From Melanocharis versteri (taxonomy: Eukaryota > Chordata > Aves > Passeriformes > Melanocharitidae), in the NCBI GenBank assembly GCA_013397845.1, contig VZTG01009153.1, positions 62,001-126,000 of the forward strand: a stretch of DNA of 64,000 nucleotides. The letters are read 5' to 3'. The translations under genes and the position numbers were made by a program. Positions 48,361-60,552 of the stretch are shown one piece after another. Below the pieces are notes generated by a model, which saw only the letters and a list, made by a program, of their open reading frames with translations, searched no databases and was not told the DNA's origin. Every line of letters starts with the position of its first letter. Position 1 is the first letter of the stretch.

Positions 48361-50240
48361 CCATGCACTTTGGGAGTATAAAAGGGCACAGGTTTTGAAT
48401 TTGCAGATCAAGAAGTGTAATGTGTCTACAGCAGTTTTGTGCTCTCCTACAGGGAGAGCATCAGACGAAGCATATGTAACAGATTAAAAGATCAGACAGC
48501 TGCTGTAGGTTTGCATGTTAGAAAATCAGCTTTTGTTGTTCAGCTACTATGGGGAAAAAGGGATGATTTATTTGCATATCTGTGTTTAAAATAGACATGC
48601 ACTGGGGCAACCTTTTAAAATTGTGTGCCAGGGAAAGTACATTCTCAGTAGCATAAGTGAGAATTACCCCGTAGGATTTACAATTATCCCTTTCAAAAAT
48701 GGACTGTAAACTTTAGATAAACAAATGATAAAGAGTTCCATGCTGGTTTTGGAGCACTTCTATCTGTTTTCTGCTGAGCAAGAAAACCCAGAGCAAATGC
48801 AAACCTGGTGCGGTGCAGACACTCCTGAGAAAACAGTTAATGTATATCTTTTACAGAAAGTTGTAGGAAGGGGAAATTCAGTTAGGGAGCACCCTGGTGG
48901 TCAATTATTGAAAGGAAAAAATTAAGTCTGATGATACGTGTACAACTTTGACAGCAGCCATCAAAGTTATTTCTCACATGGTGAAAAGGAACATGTTCAA
49001 GCCATGTTTTAGGACTGTTGCTTTCCTGCATCTCACTGACTGTTGCCATACAGTGCGTGTGTTCAGGGGCTGTTGGCAGTGTGCAATAGGTGCACACTTT
49101 TTATTTTTATGGTAAAGAGGGGAGAGCAAAACCTTAGACTGACAGACTGGCAAATTTCATATTATTTCATATCGTGGTGTGTGTGGTTGCTCCAGAAATA
49201 CAGACCACTATCTGCTGTCCTGCTGGTTCTGTTCCCACTGGGTGGGTTTTTCCCTGTGGAACTTAGAAACAAGGTCAATGTGGAGAATTCCTTGTGAGAA
49301 GTGCTACACAAATACACGTCCCCAAAAGAGGCTGCAACTCAAAAATTACACAATGGGTAATTTTTACACGAAGGGTACACTCAGGGAAGTATATGGGAAT
49401 AGTGAGAGTATTTGACAGAATAAGAGGCAAAAATCTTTGCTCTTGTCAAACATTTTGTTTTCTTTGAAATAATCAACTCAAAGAAGAACTTACAGGAGAT
49501 ATGAGGAGGAAAATTAAGTTGATCCAATCTGTTAATGGGTATCATGAGAGGGAGACCTGACAAGACCACACTCTACCTTTTTTGTTAGTTGATTGCTGAT
49601 GTGTAAGGATCTAGAAATGGAACTGCAGAGCAACAACAGTGTTCTTCTGCAGAAGGAAGTTTTGGTCAAAGCATCAGGCTAGGATGGTGGTCACAGGGAG
49701 CAGCCTGGGATTGCCTCTGCCAGTGTAGCTAGAGAAAAAGAAAAGATGCTGACCGAGAGCTATGGAGAAAGAACTTTGGGTACAGGCTAAACAGGAGAGT
49801 GGAGCCAGGGCAATAGCAATTTCTTACTGGTAGATGTGAGAAACAAGTAAGGTGTGTGATGGGATCCTACAAGAGAATAAGAAAAAAGATTGGGAAAAGA
49901 AAATCAAAGGTCTCTTGCAGCATTGCTAGCTATGACAAGACATCATGTTATCACGAAAGACATACCAGAGACATATGGGAAGTTTTCGACTGCTGTATGT
50001 TAAAACACTGGATCTATAAATCACGTCAATGGACAAAGCAGCTAAATTTGAATAAGATCACAAAAATATGAAGTGGGAAAACAGGAAAAACCAAAGCATG
50101 GAGGCCTGCGGGGATATTTCTCTCTAAAGCCACAGTTGAAGAACCCCAACCAGACAGTAAATTTTTAAGGACACCTTCAGGCTTGTTCCCCTAGGAACTT
50201 TTTTGTAGACTATACATACCTTCAAGCAGAAGTGTTCACA
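48361..50240. other. Non-coding stretch with an isolated TATA-like motif
   Basis: 48377-48384 reads tataaaag in a context resembling a core promoter, but no supporting CCAAT or GC box, CpG enrichment or downstream exon was seen. 49610-50100 is purine-rich on the plus strand and not recognised. Confidence 0.4.
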
Positions 50241-51430
50241 TTGTGCAGCACACCTAAATCCTGTGCACAGCAGCATTTTTATGGATCTCAGCATCAGTTC
50301 TTAATCCATTTCATGCACTTTTGGCTTGCTTTCAGTGTAATAAGTTTGCCAGTCACCTGGACTGCTATTCTCATTATTCTCTGCCTCTGCTGATCTTCTT
50401 AACCATCACTTCTCTGTTATGCAAAATCTGGATCTTAGTCCGTGCAGACTGCTGTGTCAGTGAATGATGTGCTGTCTACTGACACAGTGAATGAACACAT
50501 TTTCTCTTCATGAATGAGCACAGACTTGCTTTCATCAATCTGCACTGAGCACTAACCCATTCATATTGCAACTTACATTTCAGATTACTTACGTGTGGCA
50601 CAGAATCGCCTTTAGTCTATGTCATCTGATTTTGGAGTAATGCTGAAACAGAGGCTTTTCCTCACAAGCTCTTCTCAAAAGAAGGGGTCAAGTTGTTGAT
50701 AGTAGTCCTAAGCAAAGCATGTGTTCCCCCTGCTAGTCAGTTGGCATTAATCACAGCACCCTTCATCCTTCAGATTATTTAGCAATCGTTTTATCCAATT
50801 GTTTTTTAATATATTTTCAGGTATTCATTGGATTCTATATCAAATGGGTAATAAAAATCTACCTACTTCTCCTCCTATCTTTGCATAGCCTACTAGTTTT
50901 GTAACAGCCTTAGACTACCAGCTGTTCAATATCTGATTATGCTGTTTATTGTTTCTAATATCACCCACTACACATTCAGGCCATTTTCTCTTAATATTTA
51001 TTCCACTGATGACATCTAGACTTCTGTTTATCAATATCTGGTGTGACCAAGACTTTAATGCTTGACAATTTATCAAACTGCTGTCTTTAAATATCAGCAT
51101 CCAGGTTGCCATCAATTTTATCTTATTATTTACCTGTAAACTTCTATGATGCTTAAAATGTCTCCGTGTATTATTTGTAAAAGCATTTCTGACTTCTCCC
51201 AACTTTTTGGCTAGAATTACCTCAATGTATCTTTAACTTTTAATGTTCCTATAAATCTTTTCTCACTGTGTACACAGTTAGACAATTGTCCCTTACCTAG
51301 TTTCATTGATACACTTTCATAGTCAGGTTTCTTAATATTGAACACTGCCCAACTCTCCTATGATCCTCAGTAGATCCCTTACTCTTATTTGTGGTATCCT
51401 GGTGTCTGAATCATCCTCATATTTGAATAG
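50241..51430. other. Unidentified stretch with plus-strand T and C bias
   Basis: About 1.2 kb, with a visible excess of T and C on the plus strand. This suggests a decayed A-rich element on the minus strand. A 95-codon minus-strand frame (50915-51202) is Lys-, Asn- and Ile-rich. I could not match it to CR1, L2, RTE or any DNA transposon. 50452-50487 holds a perfect inverted repeat, listed separately. Confidence 0.3.
50452..50494 (+). repeat. 10-bp inverted repeat overlapping a 10-bp direct repeat
   Basis: 50452-50461 (ctgtgtcagt) is the perfect reverse complement of 50478-50487, with a 16-base spacer. In addition cagtgaatga occurs at 50458-50467 and again at 50485-50494. The two repeats interlock. 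Confidence 0.8.
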
Positions 51431-54400
51431 AAAATGTCAAGAAGCTCTTGGCACATCTTGAGACAGTGCTGCTCAGACTAAGTAAGCACCGTGAGTGTGC
51501 CTTGCTCAATTATTTGTTTTCAGTCTTAAGATGACAACATGATTAATAATAACATTTCAGTTCTTATCCTGCTAATTGGACTGGGATGCTCATGGCTGGC
51601 CTTCTGTTCAGTCTTTTACCTCCTCTGGTGCGTCTGTTAAAAGACCGCATCTGACCACTTGTGTAATTCAGCGTGTCTTATTGCTGCAGCTGCTTAATTA
51701 GGGGTCATGTCTTCACAATAAACTACACAGACAGGAATAGCTTCTCAGAACTTCACTTAGTGAGGGGAACTAGGATGGGGATTTCACTAGAATCACAATT
51801 TAATCTCCTTGACAGAGGTCCATAAATGTCTACTCCTCAACTGGAAATATTGTAATACTTTTTTTGGCTGCATCCAGGTATGATTTTTAATCTTCATCCG
51901 CATGTCACAGAGGCCAGTGGTTTTAATTTTGAAATCTTCCCTTTTTTAAAATGAATTTCTAAATATTAAAATGACCATTTGTTCTGCCTTCCCCCAAACT
52001 AGAAGCCTTGGATATTTTTCTTTTGAATCAAGCATCACTCAGTTTAGCATAAGATTTATCTGTACATGAAAAATTCATTAAGTTCCCTCATTTTTGCATC
52101 AGATTGCAAAGTTTTCTTGTATGTCCTGACCAGGGCTGTCAAGCATCAAGCACATCCCTATGGGCTCCCTTTGAGATGCTGAGACAGAGACTAAACACTC
52201 AAATACACCGGAAGAAGAGGATAAAAACCAATGTAACATGATGGAAGCAAATATTATCCCCTCTTTAAATATGTAATTTCATTTCATGTGGATCACCTTC
52301 CGGCAGAAACTACTGATAATGACAACGAGATTTCAGAAAAGCAGTGTCAGATAATGATGCAAAAAGTTTAATATACTGCTACTGTCATTAAATCCAGGGA
52401 TTATCTAGTACAATATCGACGGGAAACATCCAGGAGAAAGAGATTTTTGGACTGCATCATCTTGGATGAATACTTCCTCACCAGGTCATACAGCCACCCT
52501 TTGTTTCTCTGACTTTCCTAACTTGCAGGGGTGCAGGGGATGTTACAGAAGTTGCCTCTTCTTGCAGTGACTGTGGTCATGTGTATGCTTTGCATTCAAA
52601 TGCCTCAAACAGGGAAAACACAAACTATGTTTCTTCTGGCTAAGACAAGTATTCTAGCCATTTGGAAACCTAGTAAAAGATATATCGGGCCTGTTCTTGT
52701 AAATTTTTAGATAACCATATCAGAAAATTTTAGTTACGCTTAAATAAATTTTACTGGACTAAATGTAATCATCTCTCTAATCGTAACCTTTAGTAACAAC
52801 CTTTGACTTTCACTGAAGAAGAAAATTTCATAGATCTTCAAGCTTCCAAGGAGTTTCTAAAATTTGTGGGAAGTGCTTTAGGTACCAGGGACTGAGATGA
52901 GTCTGGATGACTTCAGAGGTGCCTGGAGACTTTCAAGACTCTTGTGAGTGATGTTCTGCTGTGAAAGAGAAAGATTTCTTTCTCCCTAGCCTTTCAGAGT
53001 TTCTTAAATTGTGCCAGATTTAGGCAAAGTGTAGGTGTAGTGTAAGTCCTTGTCCAAAGGAGTTAATATAGATAAATCTCATCTCGTCACTCACTCAGTG
53101 GACCTGACACAATTAAGGAATTTATAGTGACAGTCCACTAAACTGAAGATGTTGGTGACCTGGAAAGGTTGAGGTTCTTGCATTGTTATGATCAAAAATC
53201 CAGAGAATATATTAAATAAAGAAAAGCCCTGTGAGCATTTATAGATAATCTGTAATTTCTGAGAATAATTTATAACTCAAAAATACAAAAAGTTTATTGA
53301 ACTGGATTGTTATTTTTCATAGTGTCTGAGGCTAAGAAATTTCTTCACGGCTTCCTGTTATGTGCACTCCTTATTCCGAGAGGTGCTAGAAGAACTGTTC
53401 CACAAAGGAAAGGTCCAAGGAGGAAATCTTTTTCATCCTACAAATTTTTGAGTATTGTCTGGGATAAGGAAGGCTGGGTGGGAGCCATTCCTGCTGCAGA
53501 GGAACATGCTCAGCTTTCCTGGCAATGGCATCAGGATTAGCCCCAAGCATACCCTTATTCCCACTGTTAGGAAGATGCTGCCTCTCCCTTCAAATAAGCA
53601 CTAAAGCTCAGGATTCCCTTGTAGCTTCAGGGATGTGGCAGCAGGGCGGCTTAGGGGCAATCACCTTGGCAGCCCTTGCTTGGCCTTCCTGCTCATGTAT
53701 TTCACACCTCCCAAAACAAAGAATGGATCTTCATTTTATGCTAGGGTAGTATTTTCAGGGCAAAATATCTGTTACTTAATGGTCATTACTTACCCCACAC
53801 CATATTCTTGTTGAAGAGCTCTAAAGAGTTCCCAACTGTAAAGTAAGGGAACACATGCTTTGTAGTTATCAAACTTGTTTTTGAATGAGAGACTCCCTTT
53901 TGATTTATCTGCAAAATTACCTCCTCTTTAGTGCTCTGACCCACTCACATTTTGTTTGCCATGTAACTCTCAACAGTTATGTTACAACATCCCATTGTCT
54001 GAAGACATGTCATAGATTATTTAGATGTTACAAAGCAATCAGTTTTCTGAAAAAAAAAACTCTCAATTTTTAAATTTTTATTCCATTTTCCCCTTTCAAA
54101 TACAAATTAGGCCTCATTTCCCATTGACTCAAACATTTTACAAATGCTTTTAAAATGTGTTTTTCATTTATACTGTCCCACACCACTAATTTCCACTTTT
54201 TCAAAATCTTTTTTCAAACTTTACTGAAAGAAAATAAAAGAATATCTCTCCTATTCCTCCAAATCAGATGTGCTGACATTTTAACTAAAGGACTTTTTCA
54301 ATATATTGTATATGAGGCTGTATCAGGAGGCATGTGCACATGCTGGCATCTGACATTTCTGCACAGTTGAGCGGACTATATATAGTAATCCAAAATAGAA

Positions 54401-56076
54401 ACATTTTACCTGGCAGAGCCCTACAGAGAGTCTCCAAACAGCCCGGTGAGCAAGGGCTCCCAGCCCAGTGAGTGCCTCTGTGGGCTCTTGGTAACAGAGG
54501 GCCATCAGTCCTTTCTTACTAGAGAAGGAGGGAGGGGGCGGTGTCAGGATGACAATAGCTTTAAACTTCATCTGATCAAGTTGGAAGGAGAATGATCATA
54601 TTGGCTATTTACTAAAAACCTGTGCCTACAGCTGGACAACAAAAAGACCTGTTCATCTACAGAAAATAATCATTTCCCCATTCAGGTATTTCTTGCAACA
54701 AGGTGAAGAGGATGCCCAGGTCACTTCTCTCATGTCAGTCAGTCAAGTTCCTTGGCACTCTCATGCTCAAGCCTTTGGGATGCTTATGGAGAACCTTCGC
54801 TGGTGTGAAATGCATCATGGGGACACACGAAAAATCTGATAATCAAGTAATTGCATGATGGAGGTTGGCATTAGAGACCTGAGACAAATATACTCAGACT
54901 TTTCAAAATAAATGGCTTCCTGCTGATACCCAGAAAGCTGGAGACACTGGTGATCACCCAGTCCAGAAAAGAATAACTCCTCCTTCATTTTCCAAGAGAA
55001 ATCAAATGGTAATATTTTCCATTCAGTGCCAATTTGCCTTTCATTTATCTTCAGACAACTGTTTGCTTCCAACAATTTATGCCCTCTCTCTCAGTTTGGT
55101 TTTATAGTGTATTTGAATTGGTCTCACATATGGTATTGCAGAGGGTTTTGATAGCCACAGATGGTGCATCTGCAAACATTTGAAATCAGCTTCACTATCC
55201 AAACCTCCAATACTTGTTTGTGTCCCAAATGGAGTTGGTAAATGTCTGATGCAGCTATTCACTCATAATAAACACTAAAGGGTAGTGAGTTGTTGGCAAT
55301 TAAAAAAATTAAAGAAATCTTAATTCCTGATTCTGTAGCTCCAACAATAATATCAGGAGGATAATCTTTTCACAGCAGGTAACTTGAAGAAGTTTTTGTT
55401 GGCCTTTCTGTGCTTCACAATAATTTCCTTTGCTTGATTTTTGTCAGATCTTGGTAGCTAAATGGCATTTTTTCTACTTTCTAAAGTTGAAATAATGTCA
55501 TTATATTTTGCTGTCATTAGAAGAATACAGGATAAGAATTTGTATTTGTATTGGCTAAAAATTCCTATGTCCATTTAAAAGGAAAAGGAAAAGGAGGATT
55601 ATTAGACTGACTCACTTTTTAGTGCGCTTACTGTAGAAATTTCAAATTACTTGCCCCATTAGAAAAATACAGATAACTTTCATTTTCTATGCCAGAGGAG
55701 TACCAGCGCCCAGCAGGACTCAGCCTGGCAGGATCCTTCACAGATGCCTGTTGGTGGGCCGAGGGGAAGAGTTGGGAAACACAGAGGCACAGCCAGCCCC
55801 TGCTGTAATGCAGGGTCAGCCCAGGGGGGTGTTTCAGCTCATGTCCGTGGCCTGGATCCCATCTACATGGGGATACAGGCTGGTCTTTGCTTCAAATGCA
55901 ATTCTGCACTTGCCTCTGAGTAAAGGTAGGAGCAGGGAGAACACTACCCTCTGCACTCTCGTGGGCATTTGAAATAAAAACTGCCATTAGTTCCATAAGC
56001 TCATCAAAAGTCCTTGCCCCAGCTCTAAAATTGTTGGGCTGACTCCATTGTAAAAAGTAGATGGCAAGAGAAAGAA
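51431..56076. other. Non-coding stretch
   Basis: Nothing recognised apart from short A/T homopolymers (for example near 54048-54058). All open frames are under 90 codons with no known domain. Confidence 0.5.
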
Positions 56077-56107
56077 AACAAAAAAACAAACAAGCAAACA
56101 AACAAAT
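56077..56107 (+). repeat. CAAA-type simple repeat
   Basis: Irregular run of aaac/caaa units; low-complexity sequence. Confidence 0.85.
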
Positions 56108-56121
56108 CCAAGACAAAAAGG

Positions 56122-56205
56122 ACATTATTCTCATTTTGCAAATGAATGAAAGTCCTGCAAATACATGACTTACCCAAAGTGGGATAGAAAAATCTGTGCT
56201 ACGCT
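56122..56205 (+). mobile_element. MIR-like SINE tail, decayed
   Basis: The series cattattctcattttgcaaa, then catgacttacccaaagt, then aatctgtgct follows the MIR/L2-tail order (attattcccattttacagat..., ...gacttgcccaaggt..., ...agtctgtgg...). About 85 bp can be followed; no ends visible. It lies directly after the CAAA repeat. Confidence 0.55.
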
Positions 56206-59060
56206 TCAGGTGAAGTGTGCCGAGGCCAGACTGAGTCCTCACACTGATTTATCCACAGTCTAAAGGCACTGAGGATCCAATAAGCTATGGGAAGCTCCTA
56301 AGGATGAGCACATGGAAGAATGAAACCAGGTGGGTAGTAAATGGAAAGATGTTCCCACGATTAGTGTTGTCTGAAATAAACCCAGAGCTGGGAAAGGAGA
56401 CCAAGACAGAAAGTAAAGCTGAGCCTTAGAAAAATGGAAAAAAGGAGTCTTAGAAGTCGAGAACCTACTCTGCTATAAGTGGAAATGGAAGCAGGGTATA
56501 AGGATTATGAGGTTAGAGGGACGGGTGAGGAAACACTGTAATTTTGGCAGCTGCAACGGTACTGAAAAGGAAGGGTAGAAAACAGAAGATATAAGAAAGA
56601 CAAGTTTATTTCCCAGAGATGAACGAAGAGGGTGCAATGGTGTCTTGACAGATGTGTGTACATTTTTCAGGGAAAGAGGGAGTCTGATTTTTCAAGGGCC
56701 TGGGTGTGAGGGGAGGAAATATCTCCCAGAACCAAGACTTTGGTAAAATGGGCAGTCAGGAGAGGTCTGTTCCTGAGGAAGTCACTACAGCCCGTGCTGC
56801 CCTGCTTGTGGAGAGCCTGCTTAACCTGTGGGGTGCCGCAACAACCTTGTATCCCTTCTGCTTGGGGTCTTCTGCTTCCTTTGAGAGTGCTGGGCTGGGA
56901 GCTGCAGTGGAGACCCACGGCCAGAGAGCAGGAGAGGCGAGCAGCAAGCTTCAGGCAGGCAGCAATGCAGAATAAACCCACAGCAGCTCATGTCTCTCAC
57001 AGGCACAGTCTTCCTTCCCAGCCATCAATAACAAGCAGTTTTAATCCCCAAACTTGACAGCTTTTCTACGATTTCCTTAGGAGTGACTGTGGCTGCTGAG
57101 GACTGACAATCCATGCGCAGACTGCTTTTCCTAGACTTTAAATGGCTGTGAAAGGAACATGACGCTGAGGATGACTTTCCATGCAATCAAAACCAGCATA
57201 TTTTTGCCAGCAGGAGAATGAGAATAGAGACTGAGTTTCTTTTTCACTGTGCAGACTTCCAGTCTTACATAGTGCAGCTTGAAACCATCAGTGTTCTAGT
57301 GAGGAAAATATGCAGTCAACTGAACATTAACTGTTTTGGACACTATTACTACAAAAATAAATAATCAACCAACTTCATCTCTGAATAGAAAACTCTGCAG
57401 TGGGAAGACTGAGTGAATAACTGACATGATTGCTGAGGAAGAGATGGAAATAACAGTTTACAGTTCACAGGATCTTAATGGATAATCAATGTGGTAAATT
57501 AGGATGTGGCTGAAATTACAGATACAGTAATTAAAATTAGCCATGAATAATAGAACACAGCTCCTCTAGAATAGAATAGAAAGTGCTGCTAGACAGAAAC
57601 AGAATAATACTGTGCAAATGTACAGAAATTTTAATTTTTAAGAGAAGTTCAAATTGGCAAGAGCTGTGTTCAGTATCTCCACTGACACTTTTCAGAAGCT
57701 TATAATAGGTAGCTGTAAACTATTGTTGGAGAGGAATTCAATTTAATTGCATCTCCTCCTTATGAACAGCACTTTCTGAAGCACATTTGAAGTCAGTGCT
57801 AAGGTGTCTCTAAATTACCATTCAGACAGAGGCTATTCACTTCAGCTGCCCACAGTTTGACTGTGGAATAGACTCTTTGGTCTATTGCTCTCTTTTGCAT
57901 TGCAGAAACTATGTTATGAACAGAATAGCCATAAGCTCTGTTGTTCCAACATAGAGGCTTTTCCCAACCAATGCTGGAGCTGCTTTTTACCCAACAGGAG
58001 AAAATTACAAACTCAGAGAAAGGAGAGGGGTTATCTGTTCTTTCTGCTCCCCTGCAAAACCCCTGCTGCAAGTCACTTCTGACAATGCAATGCAGAATGT
58101 AAGGTATTAGTTTGTTCTGCCAGAATAATTCCCACATTTTCAAAATATTCAAGTATAATTGTGATTATGCTGAGTGACTACATGATATAAAACTGGCCAA
58201 GAAACCCATATGTCATTAGATTTCTACTAAATGCATGGGTCCGTCTTCATCAGGCTCTATGAACTTGTGTGATTTCAAGGTGTGTGGACAGTATGACTGG
58301 TACCCTTTTTTGCCAGATCTGAAGTAGTTTGTCTGTGTTATCAGTGCTGACCATTTAAGCTTTAAAGGGTTACATTTTTATGCTAGAATTCCAAGCATAT
58401 ACTTTGATATTTTCCCCTTTCGATTCTGTAAACTCCAGTGACATGATGGAGGATACCTGAGGCCTCTCTAATGGTTTTTTAGCAGATGGGAACCTCAACA
58501 GAAGATTTTTCCTAGATGTGCATATGTGCTTTAGGAGAAGATCATACAAAACATCAGTATAAGTAAGTTATTTGTTATCAAGATAATACCAAGTAGATAG
58601 AAGCATCCGTTTGTAATACATAACAAAACAGAAAAACACTTTGCAGAAGACCTTTTAACACTAGAGTATGTCCCATTCCAGTTGACACATGGCCATCCTT
58701 GTGGGCCTGGGACAGACGTCAAACCCTCTCTGAGGGTACCTGAGCAGGCTCACGAGTGCATGAGCATGATGTGGCACTTGCTAAGCCTTCTTATCAATCC
58801 TAAGACACACAGAAAACCCCATATTTAGTCTTAAAAACTACTTGATCACAAAAAAAGAGGCTTAAACACATAGGTATATCTATAGTTTGTACATCCTTAT
58901 CCCTCTGCCTCCCAAACTGAACCCTCATAACTCCTCCTCACAAACCAAATCAGAGGGCAGCCAGGGTGTTTTATCTCTCCAAATTTTCTTTGGCCCAAGT
59001 TTAGGTAACACTCACAAAGATTTACCTGGGGATTTTAAAAACCCCCATACACCCAGTGGA
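56206..59060. other. Non-coding stretch
   Basis: 56280-56660 is purine-rich. 56700-57000 is GC-richer, with several overlapping open frames on both strands (up to 105 codons) that look like shadows of a stop-poor segment. No gene or repeat family recognised. Confidence 0.5.
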
Positions 59061-59096
59061 TTCCCTGGGGTGTGAATCTTCTCCAGGGAAGATTCA
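59061..59096 (+). repeat. Two interleaved, mutually exclusive inverted repeats
   Basis: Stem one pairs 59061-59068 (ttccctgg) with 59083-59090. Stem two pairs 59073-59081 (tgaatcttc) with 59088-59096, around a 6-base loop. Both are perfect, and they share 59088-59090, so only one can form at a time. No transcript is known here. Confidence 0.75.
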
Positions 59097-59741
59097 GTGC
59101 TGAAGGATATGATGGAAAATGTGAGGTTTGATATACAAGCATGCTTACGCCTGTGATACGCCTTTTTCTCTTTCTTTCTCTTGTACTACATGTATTCTGG
59201 GAAATCTTTGGATTCTGCAGCAGTTTGCTAATTATCTGCTACGTTATAAACAATCTTGTTTTGTTTTGTTGTTGTTGGTTTTTTTTTTTAATTGAACTGT
59301 TTCTAATGATTCACAATTAATTACAACAGCTCTAAATTTTCAATTTAAAGTAGTTTAAATTATTGCCTAGGCTTTTCCCACAGGCAGAGGCATGCTAGTA
59401 GTACAGTCCTGGTGAATCAGATTTAATAGGCATTTTGAAACAAGCACAGCTGCAATTATTCCCAGAGAATTTCTGCCAACTTTTTAATAGTTTATTTTTA
59501 TTGTAAAAGCATCTTTTAAATACCTTTGTTTCTCCTGGGATGGAAATTATTGTTTTAGAGTATTTCATGCCAAATTTTTACTTAGTATGCTACCCAGTAA
59601 TCTATTTCTTATTACATAAAAATCACATTATATTTCAAGAAAATATAGAACTAATACAAGGTAACATGCTGGAAATAGAGTTATTTGTGTTTGCTGTAAA
59701 ATATCCAGTAGTTATTATTTTTATGTTACTCCTGATATTTT
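59097..59741. other. Non-coding stretch
   Basis: AT-rich with T runs at about 59262-59290. Nothing recognised. Confidence 0.5.
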
Positions 59742-59900
59742 AAAGTGCTATGCAAACATTAAGTGAATCATAAAACCTAAGAACTCATTATTGCTCTGTC
59801 CTTATTTTATAAAGAGGGAAAAGAGACCGCAGAAGTGCCCTGCCCATTGCAATAGGGAAACAAAATTAGAACTTCTGCTCCCATCTCTCAGATGACTCCT
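59742..59900 (+). mobile_element. MIR-like SINE tail, decayed
   Basis: Starts with aaagtgctatgcaaacatt (59742-59760), matching the MIR-family aagtgctttacaaacatta block. It continues through ccttattttataaagaggga (compare ccattttacagatgaggaaa), then gaagtgccctgcccattg and gaacttctgctcccatctct. The order and spacing agree over about 150 bp, the longest such relic in the window. No flanking duplication was seen. Confidence 0.6.
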
Positions 59901-60471
59901 GAAAATGCTTTGTGAGTAACAACCCATTTGTGAGAAAATTGCCTTTGATTTTACTTCTGTGATAAGATTTGGACTTTTTCTTCCTTCATGACACACAGAA
60001 AAAAGAGAAGATACTTAGATTTTATTAATCGTGCTGATAAATGTTGTGTATCCAAATTTTGCACCCTTTCTCCATTGCAGTTTGGAATCCACATGAATGC
60101 TGAGCAGTGCCAGTCACCACATGGTAGCTGTACCTGTATTTTCCATCAGATCACATTATACATATTAGACTGGCTCCAAAAGCTTCAATTTGTCCATCTG
60201 AAGCCCAACCTCCAACAGGAGCAACTGTCTGGAGTACTTATGTCCTTATACAGATGCCACTAAAAAAAAAGGAATAGACACAGTAAGAAATAAATTTAGA
60301 GGGTAATTTTTTTCTACTTGATTAAAAAGAATTAAGGAAAAAAGTTAAAAACATCGATGGAAAAAATGTGAACCACATCTGGATCACAGAATATTATCTT
60401 ACAGGAAAGATGTTACTTAGATGCTTTGAATGAGGCACAAAGTAAATACCTTTGAATTTGGTTGAATTTAA
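59901..60471. other. Non-coding stretch
   Basis: AT-rich. A 91-codon open frame (59988-60263) has no recognisable domain. A short A run lies at 60261-60269. Confidence 0.5.
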
Positions 60472-60552
60472 TTTCATTTTCATAGATAAACATTTAGATA
60501 GATAAACATTTAGATAGATAAAACATTCGTTTCATTTTCATAGACAAACATT
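60472..60552 (+). repeat. Nested tandem and direct repeat
   Basis: The core is a 16-bp unit (gataaacatttagata) present twice exactly at 60485-60500 and 60501-60516, with a partial third copy to 60527. This core is flanked by a 23-bp sequence present at 60472-60494 and again at 60530-60552 with a single difference. The two layers overlap, as expected from successive slippage events. Confidence 0.85.

Noticed and set aside
48377..48384. TATA box of a gene promoter
   Set aside because: Isolated motif in AT-rich DNA, without CCAAT or GC boxes, CpG enrichment or a downstream exon.
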